The notes below the pieces were generated by a model. It was not told the DNA's origin and did no database searches. It saw nothing but the letters and a program-made list of their open reading frames with translations. DNA of 14,220 nucleotides from an uncultured Bacteroidales bacterium (GTDB lineage: Bacteria > Bacteroidota > Bacteroidia > Bacteroidales > UBA932): the NCBI GenBank assembly GCA_902461985.1, contig CABQAB010000020.1, forward strand, positions 1 through 14,220, given 5' to 3'. Each line of letters begins with the position of its first letter. Positions within the stretch are counted from its first letter, which is position 1. The position numbers were made by a program, and so were the translations under genes. Positions 1 to 8,154 of the stretch are shown in pieces.

Positions 1-2719
1 CCCTTCCCAGGACATGGTGCTCGGACTTTACTATATCACCAAACTCCGTGACGGAGCAAAGGGCGAGGGCCTGAAGTTCTATGGGCCGGAAGAGGTGATT
101 ATCGCGTTGAACGAGAAGGCAATAGACATCCATGCCAAGATATGGGTCCGTATGCCGAAAGACAAGATGGACCTGTCCAAGGGTACTGAACTGGTGGAGA
201 CTTCCGCAGGAAGGATTATCGTTAACCAGTATGTGCCTCAGGAAGTTCCTTACGTGAACGAAGTGCTCGGCAAGAAGTCTCTGAGGAAGATTATTTCCGT
301 GGTCATCAAGAATACCGGCGTGTCAAGAACCTCGCAGTTCCTTGATGACATCAAGAACCTCGGTTATCGCAAGGCGTTCGAAGGCGGTCTGTCATTCAAC
401 CTCGGGGACGTGATTATTCCGGAGGAGAAGACAAAACTCATCGAAGACGCCTACAAGACTGTCGAGGACATCAAGGCCAACTTCCAGATGGGTCTCATCA
501 CCAACAACGAGCGTTACAACAAGGTTATCGACCTCTGGTCTGGTATCGACAACCAGATTACAAAGATTGTCGAGAAGCAGATTTCGTCCGACCAGCAGGG
601 ATTCAACCCGGTATATATGATGCTTGATTCAGGTGCCCGTGGTTCCACACAGCAGATCAAACAGCTCTGCGGTATGCGTGGACTTATGGCAAAACCTCAG
701 AAGTCAGGTTCGTCAAGTGCGGAAATCATCGAGAACCCTATCACCACCAACCTTAAGGAGGGAATGTCAGTGCTCGAGTACTTCATTTCCACCCACGGTG
801 CGAGAAAGGGTCTTGCAGATACGGCGTTGAAGACTGCGGATGCAGGTTATCTTACCCGTCGTCTCGTTGATGTCTCCCATGACGTCATCATCAATGAGGA
901 AGACTGCGGAACCCTCAGGGGACTTATCGCTACCGCAATCAAGAGCAAGGACGAGATTGTCGAGTCTCTCGGCGAAAGAATCCTCGGCCGTACCTCTGTG
1001 CATGACGTATTCAATCCGCTTACCGGAGAACTTATCGTTCCTGCCGGCGAGCAGATTACCGAGGACATCGCAGCTCTCATCGAATCCCTCCCTATCGAGC
1101 AGGTTGAAATCCGCTCGGTGCTCACCTGCGAATCCCGCAAAGGTGTCTGCGCCAAGTGTTATGGCCGTAACCTCGCTTCAGGAAGGATGGTCGAGAAAGG
1201 TGAAGTCGTCGGAGTCATTGCTGCGCAGTCTATCGGTGAGCCTGGTACACAGCTTACCCTCCGTACTTTCCACGTCGGAGGTACTGCATCCAGCACGGCT
1301 GCAGACAGTTCAATCGTTTCCAAGTACAACGGTAAGCTTGAATTCGAGGAACTCAGGACGATTGAGCGTTCAATGCCTGACGGCAGTTCACAGACAGTCG
1401 TTGTCAGCCGTACGACCGAGCTTCGTATCATAGACGAGAACACTGGCATAACCTTCTCCCAGTACGACATCCCTTACGGTGCCATACTTTACAAGAAAGA
1501 GGGCGAGTCCGTAGTCAAGGGCGACCGCATCTGTGAATGGGACGTGTACAACGCAATCACCATCATCGAGACTGACGGTACAGCCCGTTTCGACGGACTT
1601 GTGGAAGGCGAGAACTTCCGTGAGGAAATGGCTGACGAGTACACTCTCAACAGGGACAAGGTCATCATCGAAGGCCGTGACAAGACCAAGAACCCGAGCA
1701 TCCTGATCGTGGACGACGACAACAACGTCAAGAAGCAGTACAACCTGCCTGTCGGTGCACATGTCCTCGTGGGTGAAGGTGACAAGGTCAAGGTCGGAGA
1801 CATCATCATCAAGATTCCGCGTGCTATCGGTAAGTCAAGCGATATCACAGGAGGTCTTCCACGCGTCACCGAGCTGTTCGAGGCGAGAAACCCTTCAAAT
1901 CCTGCAATCGTTTCCGAAATCAACGGAGAAGTTACGATGGGCAAGGTCAAGAGAGGTAACCGTGAAATCATCGTTACCAACCGTTCCGGTGTCCAGAAGA
2001 CTTATCTTGTACCTCTTACGAAACAGATTATGGTCCAGGAGAACGACTATGTCAAGGCCGGCATGAGGCTTTCAGACGGTGCCGTTTCACCTACCGACCT
2101 CTTGAGAATCCTCGGTCCTATCAAGGTTCAGGAGTACATCGTGAATGAAATTCAGGAGGTCTACCGTCTGCAGGGTGTGAAGATCAATGACAAGCACTTC
2201 GAGATTATCGTGCGCCAGATGATGCGCAAGGTTCAGATTGTGGATCCTGGTGACACCGAATTCCTGCAGGAGGAACTTGTGGACAAATGGCAGTTCATGG
2301 ATACCAATGATGCAATCTACGGCAAGTTCTATGTGGTAGAGCCGGGAGATTCACAGAGATTCGAGGCTGGTCAGATCATCACTCCGAGGGAGCTCCGCAG
2401 CGAGAACTCATCGCTCGAAAGACAGGGTCTGAAGACAGTTGTGGTAAGGGAGGCAAAGCCTGCAACCGCAAGCCAGATTCTCCAGGGTATCACCCGTGCG
2501 GCATTGAAGACCAACAGCTTCATCTCGGCTGCATCCTTCCAGGAGACAACCAAGGTGCTCAGCGAGGCTGCAATCCGCGGTCGTGTGGACTACCTTGAGG
2601 GTCTGAAGGAGAATGTCATCTGCGGTCATGCAATTCCTGCCGGAACCGGTCAGAAGGAATTCCAGGAGATTCTTGTGGCTCCGGCTGCCAGAATCCAGCA
2701 GGACCTTTCCGAACTGTAG
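1..2719 (+). CDS. rpoC: DNA-directed RNA polymerase subunit beta' (5' end outside window)
   Basis: This is the C-terminal two thirds of RNA polymerase beta', the subunit that forms one side of the active cleft. The reading frame is open from base 2, so the true start and the catalytic NADFDGD loop lie upstream. The first residues, [13 protein letters not shown], match the conserved segment just after that loop. The bridge helix ([20 protein letters not shown], near 626-686) and trigger loop ([20 protein letters not shown]) are intact. The second zinc site has all four cysteines: one in EEDCGT (codon 905-907) and three in [12 protein letters not shown] near 1127-1160. [19 protein letters not shown] follows. 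The C-terminal region runs without interruption to TAG at 2717-2719, and nothing looks truncated on this side. In Bacteroidota rpoC normally follows rpoB in one operon; rpoB would be outside the window. Identification is essentially certain. Confidence 0.98.
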   Translation, partial: PSQDMVLGLYYITKLRDGAKGEGLKFYGPEEVIIALNEKAIDIHAKIWVRMPKDKMDLSKGTELVETSAGRIIVNQYVPQEVPYVNEVLGKKSLRKIISVVIKNTGVSRTSQFLDDIKNLGYRKAFEGGLSFNLGDVIIPEEKTKLIEDAYKTVEDIKANFQMGLITNNERYNKVIDLWSGIDNQITKIVEKQISSDQQGFNPVYMMLDSGARGSTQQIKQLCGMRGLMAKPQKSGSSSAEIIENPITTNLKEGMSVLEYFISTHGARKGLADTALKTADAGYLTRRLVDVSHDVIINEEDCGTLRGLIATAIKSKDEIVESLGERILGRTSVHDVFNPLTGELIVPAGEQITEDIAALIESLPIEQVEIRSVLTCESRKGVCAKCYGRNLASGRMVEKGEVVGVIAAQSIGEPGTQLTLRTFHVGGTASSTAADSSIVSKYNGKLEFEELRTIERSMPDGSSQTVVVSRTTELRIIDENTGITFSQYDIPYGAILYKKEGESVVKGDRICEWDVYNAITIIETDGTARFDGLVEGENFREEMADEYTLNRDKVIIEGRDKTKNPSILIVDDDNNVKKQYNLPVGAHVLVGEGDKVKVGDIIIKIPRAIGKSSDITGGLPRVTELFEARNPSNPAIVSEINGEVTMGKVKRGNREIIVTNRSGVQKTYLVPLTKQIMVQENDYVKAGMRLSDGAVSPTDLLRILGPIKVQEYIVNEIQEVYRLQGVKINDKHFEIIVRQMMRKVQIVDPGDTEFLQEELVDKWQFMDTNDAIYGKFYVVEPGDSQRFEAGQIITPRELRSENSSLERQGLKTVVVREAKPATASQILQGITRAALKTNSFISAASFQETTKVLSEAAIRGRVDYLEGLKENVICGHAIPAGTGQKEFQEILVAPAARIQQDLSEL

Positions 2720-2736
2720 GCTGCCTGCATAAAAAG

Positions 2737-2776
2737 AAACGGTGCGTATCCGAAAAGATGCGCACCGTTTTTTTTT
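2737..2776. terminator. Intrinsic terminator after rpoC, probably bidirectional
   Basis: A 14-bp stem (AAACGGTGCGTATC at 2737-2750 with GATGCGCACCGTTT at 2757-2770, one G-U wobble) encloses the six-base loop CGAAAA. It is followed by nine T residues (2768-2776), the classic form of a rho-independent terminator, 18 bases after the rpoC stop. Read on the minus strand, the same hairpin is followed by TTTCTTTTTA, so it can also end the convergent minus-strand operon that stops at 2821. Confidence 0.92.
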
Positions 2777-2820
2777 GAAGAATTGCCGTCCGTGATGTCC
2801 TGCACAGAAGCTGTACCTGG

Positions 2821-3795
2821 TCATCTGTAGCTGTGCATCCCTCCCATGAACAGGTTTACTCCGAACCATGTCATGGCCACGCAGACAATAGCGCAAACCA
2901 TGAATATATGGTATACTTTCGGCTGACGCAGAAACGGGAAGAATCTAACGTGGAACGGAGCGACATAGACGAGCGCAGTAATCAGAGCCCATGTCTCTTT
3001 CGGGTCCCAGGACCAGTACCCGCCCCAGGAAACGTTGGACCAGACCGAGCCGACTATGATTCCGAAGACGAGAAGAAAGCAGGCAGGGTATAGCAGAGTA
3101 AGGGAGAGACTGCGGAGATGATTCCTTTTTCCGGGGACAATCAATGCGGCTATACCTATGACGGAGCAGACAAGGAATGTCATATATGCCGTCATTATGG
3201 CAGCCACATGGACAGGCAGCAACCAGGTCCGCAGAACCGGCAGCGGCTGTCTGTATTTGTGCAGGAAGAAGAAAACCATAAAAATCATGAATCCTGCTGC
3301 GGCGAGAGCGATGCCGGCCTTCATTTTTTTGCTGACTGCTGCCCGGGCCGTTCCCCACAGGCTTTTCCGTCTGCAGGAATAGAGCAACATTCCGGCAAGC
3401 AGCAGGGCATATCCGGCATAGACTGTCCCTGTCCCGTAAGGGTCGTGGATGAAGGAAAAATAAGAGCCTCTGCGGTCTGAGTCATAGTCGGCCTGGTATA
3501 TCCTCCATCCGCGATAGCGTCCTATCCTGTTCATGGATATCCTGAGCCTGGTTTCCCTGTCCCCGTCGTGTATGGTGATTCTGCTGACATAGTCTGCAGG
3601 GACTTTTGTGCCGGGGAAACATTCAACCTTGAACCCGTCTAATGAGACTGAAAACGGCAGTTCAAAGTTGGATTCTCCTTCTCCGCTTTTTCGCAGGTGC
3701 ATCTGTCCCTGTTCCCTGCAGAGAGCAGTAATGACAGCGAGGGCTGTGTGGATAAGCCGGGGACTAAATCGAGTCAATGAATTCCACAACCGCAT
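2821..3795 (-). CDS. ccsA: Short ResB-CcsA type cytochrome c biogenesis protein (system II heme ligation)
   Basis: This predicted inner-membrane protein of 324 residues belongs to system II cytochrome c maturation, which exports heme and ligates it to CxxCH motifs outside the membrane. Residues 13-26 form an N-terminal hydrophobic stretch. Residues 44-122 resemble the end of the ResB/Ccs1 periplasmic domain (LPFSVSLDGFKVECFPGT, WRIYQADYDSDRRGS, DPYGTG). About six membrane segments follow from residue 123. The WWD heme-binding signature WGGYWSWDPKETW spans 257-269. Probable heme-ligand histidines are H196 in LLPVHVAAI and H321 in the near-terminal MHSYR. The ResB part is much shorter than a full ResB of several hundred residues. 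I chose ATG at 3793-3795, which overlaps the upstream DHOR gene by 32 bases; an upstream ATG at 3909 would overlap by 146. It is last in the operon and probably matures the DHOR encoded just before it. Confidence 0.85.
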   Translation of the reverse strand: MRLWNSLTRFSPRLIHTALAVITALCREQGQMHLRKSGEGESNFELPFSVSLDGFKVECFPGTKVPADYVSRITIHDGDRETRLRISMNRIGRYRGWRIYQADYDSDRRGSYFSFIHDPYGTGTVYAGYALLLAGMLLYSCRRKSLWGTARAAVSKKMKAGIALAAAGFMIFMVFFFLHKYRQPLPVLRTWLLPVHVAAIMTAYMTFLVCSVIGIAALIVPGKRNHLRSLSLTLLYPACFLLVFGIIVGSVWSNVSWGGYWSWDPKETWALITALVYVAPFHVRFFPFLRQPKVYHIFMVCAIVCVAMTWFGVNLFMGGMHSYR

Positions 3796-5464
3796 CTCTG
3801 TCTTCTTTTGATAGTCTGTAGAATTTGAAGGCACTGTCGTAGGCTTCGCTTTCCTGACTGTAGGCATGCCACATGATAGCCTCCACCACGTTCCTGGCAC
3901 GACAGTCATGCAGCCTTTCCTCCGCTCCCGTATTGGCTTTTGAAAGGCCTCTACCCCATAGCGGAGTTGTCCTGCACCATGAGCCGTGAATGTCGTTCTC
4001 CATGTGGAGCCGGTGCTGTATCATATCCGTATAAGGATATATTTCCTGATTCTGATAACGCGGAAGCGGTTTGCCGCCGGTGATGGACGGTGACCAGTAG
4101 TTGTCATCCGTAGTAGTCCACTTTGGCCTGTGGCAGGTGGCGCATCCCATTTCAGTGAAGAGCCGTTTGCCTTTCTGCACTGAAACTTTGTTCAGGTTTC
4201 TGGCTCTCGGAATGGAAAGCCCCCTCTGCCATACGAGAAAATTGTAGAACTGGCTCTCGGACATTTCGGGTTCGAAATTGTGATAATTGTTGTTCCCCTG
4301 GTCGGTGGACGGGCTGAGCAGTTCAAGCACAGCCGCCGAGATGCCACCGTCTGTACCGTCGGCATAGTATGGAGAAGAAGGATCCTGTTTTATCGCGGCT
4401 ATCACGCTTTCGTTCTGAGACATGGCCCTGGCCCAGGCCACGGTCGTGTACAGATTCATTCTGTCTCCTCTGGTGACGTTGGTGATATTCCATATCGCGT
4501 TTGCTCCCGGTCCGTCCTGCAGACTTGCCCGAGTGAGCGCGTATGTGAACTTCTTTGGCAGCTTCGTGCCCGCCGGAGCTGCGCTTCCGTCCGCGAACCT
4601 ACCCTCGGCAAGTGTGTACCATGCAGATTGTGCGAAATCGTCTGCGGCCTTGTCCCACATCGCCGGGTTGAGCGGCGTGTATAGGGCTTCCTTTCTGTAC
4701 TGTTCCCGGAGGCTGTCCGCCGGAATGGCATCCAGCAGCCCTGAGCCGATGATTCCTATCGTGGATTCCAGACGGAATGCGATGTTTTCAGGGACAGGGT
4801 CAGTATTGAAGGCCTCGCGCGGAATGTCAAGCACAGGATAGATGAGAGAATACTTTTCTCCGTCCTGGAATTCCATCGGCAGGCCGCTTTTCATGGAGGA
4901 GACAGTGACCCAGTTCAACGAAATCATGTCTTCATCGACTGGAGGAAGGAACGGCGGTACGGCCTTGGTCTGCGGCATGCCCGTAACTTCGGCTATATAT
5001 GGTCCGTCATTGCTGTTGGCGCCGTCGGATGGGTGGTATATGACCAGCAGATATCCGTTGCCGAACTGTGCCCTGTACTCGTTCTGGCGTTTGCCGTGGC
5101 CGTAGCCCGGGTGGCAGTCAAGACAGGAAGTACGCAGATATGCCGGGCCGAGCCCCTTGAAAGGTTCAGTGTTTAATGTGAAATTCCTTTCGAAAGAGGC
5201 TTCTCCATTGTTGAACGCGGCTTGAAGACCCATATTCTCCACTGCCGGAGTCTCGTCTTCGTAACAGCCTTCCGTGACGTTCAGTGTCGTTCCGAGCAGG
5301 CCTCCGGGATACCATTCCGAAGCCTCGAAATTCCCGACGGCCTGTCCTACATACTTGTAGTCGGCTTCATGTCTGCCGTTCCGGCTGTCCGGCAGGCTGT
5401 CTTCAGAGCAGGACACTGCAAGGGCGCAGGCTGCGAGCAGATATATCGTATTCTTGGTTCTCAT
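3764..5464 (-). CDS. Di-heme oxidoreductase (DHOR / thiol oxidoreductase family) lipoprotein
   Basis: This 566-residue protein resembles the DHOR family (often annotated thiol oxidoreductase), which often sits beside imelysin genes. The N-terminus MRTKNTIYLLAACALAVSC is a lipoprotein signal with lipid-carrying C19. The following SED is acidic, which loosely resembles the surface-export tag of Bacteroidota lipoproteins. Two heme c motifs are visible: CLDCH (C114, C117, H118) and CATCH (C441, C444, H445). The family tail is present: IYPYTDMIQHRL (475-486), TTPLWGRGLS (499-508) and RLHDCRARNVVEAIMWH (517-533). C497 and C521 lie outside the heme motifs and could pair as a disulfide. Its start is 12 bases after the imelysin stop and its end overlaps ccsA, so it sits within a tight operon. 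Substrate and electron partner cannot be read from sequence; a role in iron redox chemistry at the envelope is inferred from context. Confidence 0.88.
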   Translation of the reverse strand: MRTKNTIYLLAACALAVSCSEDSLPDSRNGRHEADYKYVGQAVGNFEASEWYPGGLLGTTLNVTEGCYEDETPAVENMGLQAAFNNGEASFERNFTLNTEPFKGLGPAYLRTSCLDCHPGYGHGKRQNEYRAQFGNGYLLVIYHPSDGANSNDGPYIAEVTGMPQTKAVPPFLPPVDEDMISLNWVTVSSMKSGLPMEFQDGEKYSLIYPVLDIPREAFNTDPVPENIAFRLESTIGIIGSGLLDAIPADSLREQYRKEALYTPLNPAMWDKAADDFAQSAWYTLAEGRFADGSAAPAGTKLPKKFTYALTRASLQDGPGANAIWNITNVTRGDRMNLYTTVAWARAMSQNESVIAAIKQDPSSPYYADGTDGGISAAVLELLSPSTDQGNNNYHNFEPEMSESQFYNFLVWQRGLSIPRARNLNKVSVQKGKRLFTEMGCATCHRPKWTTTDDNYWSPSITGGKPLPRYQNQEIYPYTDMIQHRLHMENDIHGSWCRTTPLWGRGLSKANTGAEERLHDCRARNVVEAIMWHAYSQESEAYDSAFKFYRLSKEDRDAVVEFIDSI

Positions 5465-5476
5465 AATTGAATCGTT

Positions 5477-6706
5477 TTATTGAAGGACTATCCAGGAGGC
5501 TGCCTGGTTGAGCTGTGCGTCGAGGCTGTTTGCTGCGTCCATTGCCGCCTGCACTGAATCATCGGCGTAGATGTCAACGAATGCGCCCTTGCTCTGGCAG
5601 GTTCTGAGGGCTTTCAGTGTGTTTTCCAATGATTCCTCAAGGGCGGAAACCCCCTGGTATCCGTGATTCCTGAGGTAGCTCATGATTGACGCGCTTCCGG
5701 CTGTAGTCGCTCCTGATTTTCCGTAAAGGCTGTACTGGATGCTGAGTATGTTGTCGATGAAATCCTGAAACGACTTTTTGCTGTATGGGGACTCAATGTA
5801 GTTTATATCCTCGCCGGTGTGGGCGTTGCCCATTTTTACGTTCGCCACTTCGTTGCAGATGTTGGAGCATCCCGCGATGAGAATCGAGCCTATGGCTTCC
5901 TGCCAGGACGCATAGGAACTGCCGGCAGACGCGGCTCCAAGCATATTCCGGCCATAGCTGCGCTCCGATCCGGTCACGGTTACGTTGACTTCCAGTTCTT
6001 CGCAGCGTTCTGTGTATTCCTTTTCACAGTCCTCATTCCATGAGGCGCAGAGCTGCCAGCAGTTGTCGCGCAAATCTCCTGCGACTGCAGCGGCATAGAT
6101 GAGTTCCTGCTTCCCGCTCACATCGTAGCGTCCGAATGCCGGGTCAGTCTCTTTTGCATTGAGTTCTGCGGCTTTCCGGACTTCGCCGTTGCGGAAAATC
6201 ACGAATTCAATTCCGTGGAATCCCAAGAGCTCCTTTCCGAGTTTTCCGCCGGCGTAGAGTATGCCGTCCTCGCCGCGTAGCTGCTCAACCTGGTCGGCAT
6301 TGGACAGGGAAGTGGCGAGAGCGTCCACGTCAAGAGGCCATGTGTCTATGTGCGGGTCTATTCCGAAATCCGTGGCGGCTCCGAAGAGGAATGCTTCAGA
6401 CTCTTCCCAGGACTGGCGCGCCTGAAGGAACTTTTCAGCAATGGCCTCCAGCTCCGTCTGCGAGAGCGATGCCGTCTCTTTTTCAGCCGCGGCCTTCAGG
6501 AGTTCGTACAGTTCCGAAGACTCCCTTGCAAGGTCAGCATAAATTGAATAGATAACGTTAGGCACATACTGTTCGACTATGGCCTTCATTTCCTTTTCTT
6601 CTCCGGTCAGTTCTCCGGACTGCGGTGTTTTGATTTTTTCGCAGGAAACCGCTGCTGCGGCGAGTGCACAGAGCGCGGTTGCAATTGATGTTCTGAAAGT
6701 TCTCAT
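5477..6706 (-). CDS. Imelysin-family (M75, IrpA-like) lipoprotein
   Basis: This 409-residue predicted lipoprotein of the imelysin family is related to IrpA and the EfeO C-terminal domain; family members are linked to iron uptake despite the peptidase-like name. The signal MRTFRTSIATALCALAAAAVSC places the lipidated cysteine at C22. Diagnostic motifs are SWEESEAFLFG (99-109), IDPHIDTWPLD (116-126) and the family signature GxHxxE as GFHGIE (162-167; H164, E167). A C-terminal stretch SPYSKKSFQDFIDNILSIQ (306-324) fits the second half of the imelysin fold. I chose the ATG at 6704-6706, five bases after the porin stop, because it gives a clean lipoprotein signal. An ATG at 6728-6730 would add eight residues and overlap the porin gene. 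Position directly before DHOR reproduces the known imelysin-DHOR pairing. Confidence 0.88.
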   Translation of the reverse strand: MRTFRTSIATALCALAAAAVSCEKIKTPQSGELTGEEKEMKAIVEQYVPNVIYSIYADLARESSELYELLKAAAEKETASLSQTELEAIAEKFLQARQSWEESEAFLFGAATDFGIDPHIDTWPLDVDALATSLSNADQVEQLRGEDGILYAGGKLGKELLGFHGIEFVIFRNGEVRKAAELNAKETDPAFGRYDVSGKQELIYAAAVAGDLRDNCWQLCASWNEDCEKEYTERCEELEVNVTVTGSERSYGRNMLGAASAGSSYASWQEAIGSILIAGCSNICNEVANVKMGNAHTGEDINYIESPYSKKSFQDFIDNILSIQYSLYGKSGATTAGSASIMSYLRNHGYQGVSALEESLENTLKALRTCQSKGAFVDIYADDSVQAAMDAANSLDAQLNQAASWIVLQ

Positions 6707-6711
6707 ATTGT

Positions 6712-7980
6712 CTATTTTTTGTAAAAACACTGGTATGCGATGCCGATTGAAACAGACGGCTCATTGTTGTATTTCGGATTCAGGAATCGTTCGCTGAATT
6801 CAGCCTTGACCGCAATCTCAGGACGCGGAAACCAGTTCAGTCCCACGGCAATCCTGTGCTTCGAAGTGAAATCGTATTCCTGCTGACCTTCTTCGGGAAT
6901 ATAGGAATCGTAGTATTCATATCTTCCGAAGACGAAGAGTCTCTGTCCGTCGTCCTTTTTTCTGTGGAACAGGTGCAGTATGTCATAACCTCCTTCGACG
7001 CCGGCGGTCCAGGCGGCCTTCCCGACCGGATTCTTCCTGTAAGGGGCGTTGTTTGAGGTGAGGTTTCTCTTTATGGTGCTGATTGTGGCGGCGTCAAAGA
7101 CATGTCCGTAGTCTGCGTTTCCTCTGACAATGAGGTCCCTGCCCTTGTAGGCGAAGTCGAACGAGCCTATGAGCGTAGTCCCCTTGACTTCGGCGTATCT
7201 GGTGTCATGCATGTCGTTGGGATATGAATTATGCATGGAGTTGCCGGCATATCCGCTTGCCGAGAGACGCAGTCCGCTGACCGGCCTGTTGTCGACGCGG
7301 GCGGCAAAACCGTAGTTGTTGGCTACCTTGAATTCGTATGGGGAGCCTGCACCGCCGTTGATGAAATTGTCCCTGTCGAACATGAATGCGTCCAGTCCGG
7401 AAACTATCATTGCCGTATATGTCCATGCCCCGGCCTGTCCCCAAAGGCTTATCCCGGTGTCATGCCAGGTGGACGGCAGTATCGTGGCTTCGCCCTCGGG
7501 ACGGTATACAGTGAAGAACTCAAGGGGTTCGTGGGCGTTGTTCAGGCCTCCTACCGGAACGATCATGTGACCGATGCGGAGATTCAGCTGCGGCATGAAC
7601 GACTTTTGAATCCAGAACTGTTCGAGTTCCACGTCTCCTCCCTTCTCAGTTTCCGTCTCCCACTCTCCGGCTTCCGTGAATTCCTTTTCCACCGACGAGC
7701 CGGTGCCCGTGTGTTCGAATTCTATTTCGCTTTGCAGAAGCCATCCGTGCCCGAAGTCATAACCTAAATATACCACTAAGTGCGGAATGTCGAATCTGCC
7801 GTGGCTGGGGTCGTTCCTGTACTTGTCCGGACTTGAGTAGCGGTATACATTGTCGCTGTAGAAATTTCTTGTCATGGCCACCTCTCCGTAACCTCCTACG
7901 CTCAGCTTCTGCGCGAAACAGGAAAGCGATGCGAGCGATGCCGCTACGGCGGCGGTGACAGCCTTGTTCATCATTTTCAT
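6712..7980 (-). CDS. Outer-membrane porin, OprO/OprP-like (phosphate-selective porin family)
   Basis: This 422-residue predicted outer-membrane beta-barrel has an N-terminal signal (MKMMNKAVTAAVAASLASLS, cleavage likely after CFA at residue 23). The body alternates short amphipathic strands and turns, with barrel-like stretches such as KLSVGGYGEVAMTRNF and GWLLQSEIEFEH. The segment LRIGHMIVPVGGLNNAHEPL, followed by RPEGEATILPSTWHDTGISL, resembles the OprO/OprP family core. It ends in an aromatic-rich tail, IAYQCFYKK. The frame stays open upstream to 8058, but that extension runs through a convincing promoter, so ATG 7978-7980 is taken as the start. It is the first gene of the porin-imelysin-DHOR-ccsA operon and presumably admits the ligand those proteins act on. 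The family name does not establish phosphate as the substrate. Confidence 0.82.
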   Translation of the reverse strand: MKMMNKAVTAAVAASLASLSCFAQKLSVGGYGEVAMTRNFYSDNVYRYSSPDKYRNDPSHGRFDIPHLVVYLGYDFGHGWLLQSEIEFEHTGTGSSVEKEFTEAGEWETETEKGGDVELEQFWIQKSFMPQLNLRIGHMIVPVGGLNNAHEPLEFFTVYRPEGEATILPSTWHDTGISLWGQAGAWTYTAMIVSGLDAFMFDRDNFINGGAGSPYEFKVANNYGFAARVDNRPVSGLRLSASGYAGNSMHNSYPNDMHDTRYAEVKGTTLIGSFDFAYKGRDLIVRGNADYGHVFDAATISTIKRNLTSNNAPYRKNPVGKAAWTAGVEGGYDILHLFHRKKDDGQRLFVFGRYEYYDSYIPEEGQQEYDFTSKHRIAVGLNWFPRPEIAVKAEFSERFLNPKYNNEPSVSIGIAYQCFYKK

Positions 7981-8020
7981 ATTGTGCCTGACTGATAAGT
8001 TTGTTTGACTGAAAACGGTC

Positions 8021-8052
8021 GCAAAGGTACTCCGGAGCGGGACTGTTGTCAA
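8021..8052 (-). promoter_or_regulatory. Promoter of the porin-imelysin-DHOR-ccsA operon
   Basis: On the minus strand a Bacteroidota-type -7 box TACCTTTGC (8029 down to 8021) matches TAnnTTTGC exactly. A TTG element (8052-8050) lies 20 bases upstream, as expected for the -33 box. Transcription would start near 8017, leaving a leader of about 37 bases before the porin ATG at 7980. An eight-base palindrome CTCCGGAG (8030-8037) sits in the spacer directly against the -7 box, where a bound protein could block the promoter. Confidence 0.75.
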
Positions 8053-8077
8053 TCGCAAGAAATCGTTACCTAAGAAT

Positions 8078-8104
8078 GGCTATCCGGAATGGACGTATAT
8101 AGCC
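8078..8104. promoter_or_regulatory. Inverted repeat between the divergent promoters, candidate operator
   Basis: GGCTAT (8078-8083) is repeated inverted as ATAGCC (8099-8104) with 15 bases between. The dyad lies between the porin promoter and the hemerythrin promoter, about 60-75 bases upstream of each predicted start site, a place suited to a regulator acting on both directions. No protein can be assigned from sequence alone; the LuxR-type product encoded at 8831-9430 is the nearest candidate. Six-base arms can arise by chance, so this is tentative. Confidence 0.3.
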
Positions 8105-8115
8105 GATAATTGCTA

Positions 8116-8148
8116 TTGCATCCCGTCTTCAAAGTTTGCTATCTTTGC
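8116..8148 (+). promoter_or_regulatory. Promoter of the hemerythrin-LuxR-DUF4491 cluster
   Basis: The -7 box TATCTTTGC (8140-8148) is an exact match to TAnnTTTGC, with a TTG element (8116-8118) 21 bases upstream. In this promoter type transcription begins about five bases after the TTTG, here near 8152. The hemerythrin ATG is at 8155, so the mRNA would have almost no 5' leader. Confidence 0.75.
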
Positions 8149-8154
8149 ACAACC

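Noticed and set aside
840..1433. Open reading frame of 197 codons on the plus strand inside rpoC
   Set aside because: It lies wholly within conserved rpoC codons in another frame, has a serine/arginine-rich composition typical of a shadow frame, and has no recognisable domain.
7981..8058. N-terminal extension of the porin to an in-frame ATG at 8058
   Set aside because: The extension covers the -7 box and spacer of the promoter and puts a non-signal sequence ahead of a good signal peptide.
8110..8154. TTG start for the hemerythrin gene
   Set aside because: It lies upstream of and across the promoter boxes, and the conserved N-terminal module begins at the ATG at 8155.
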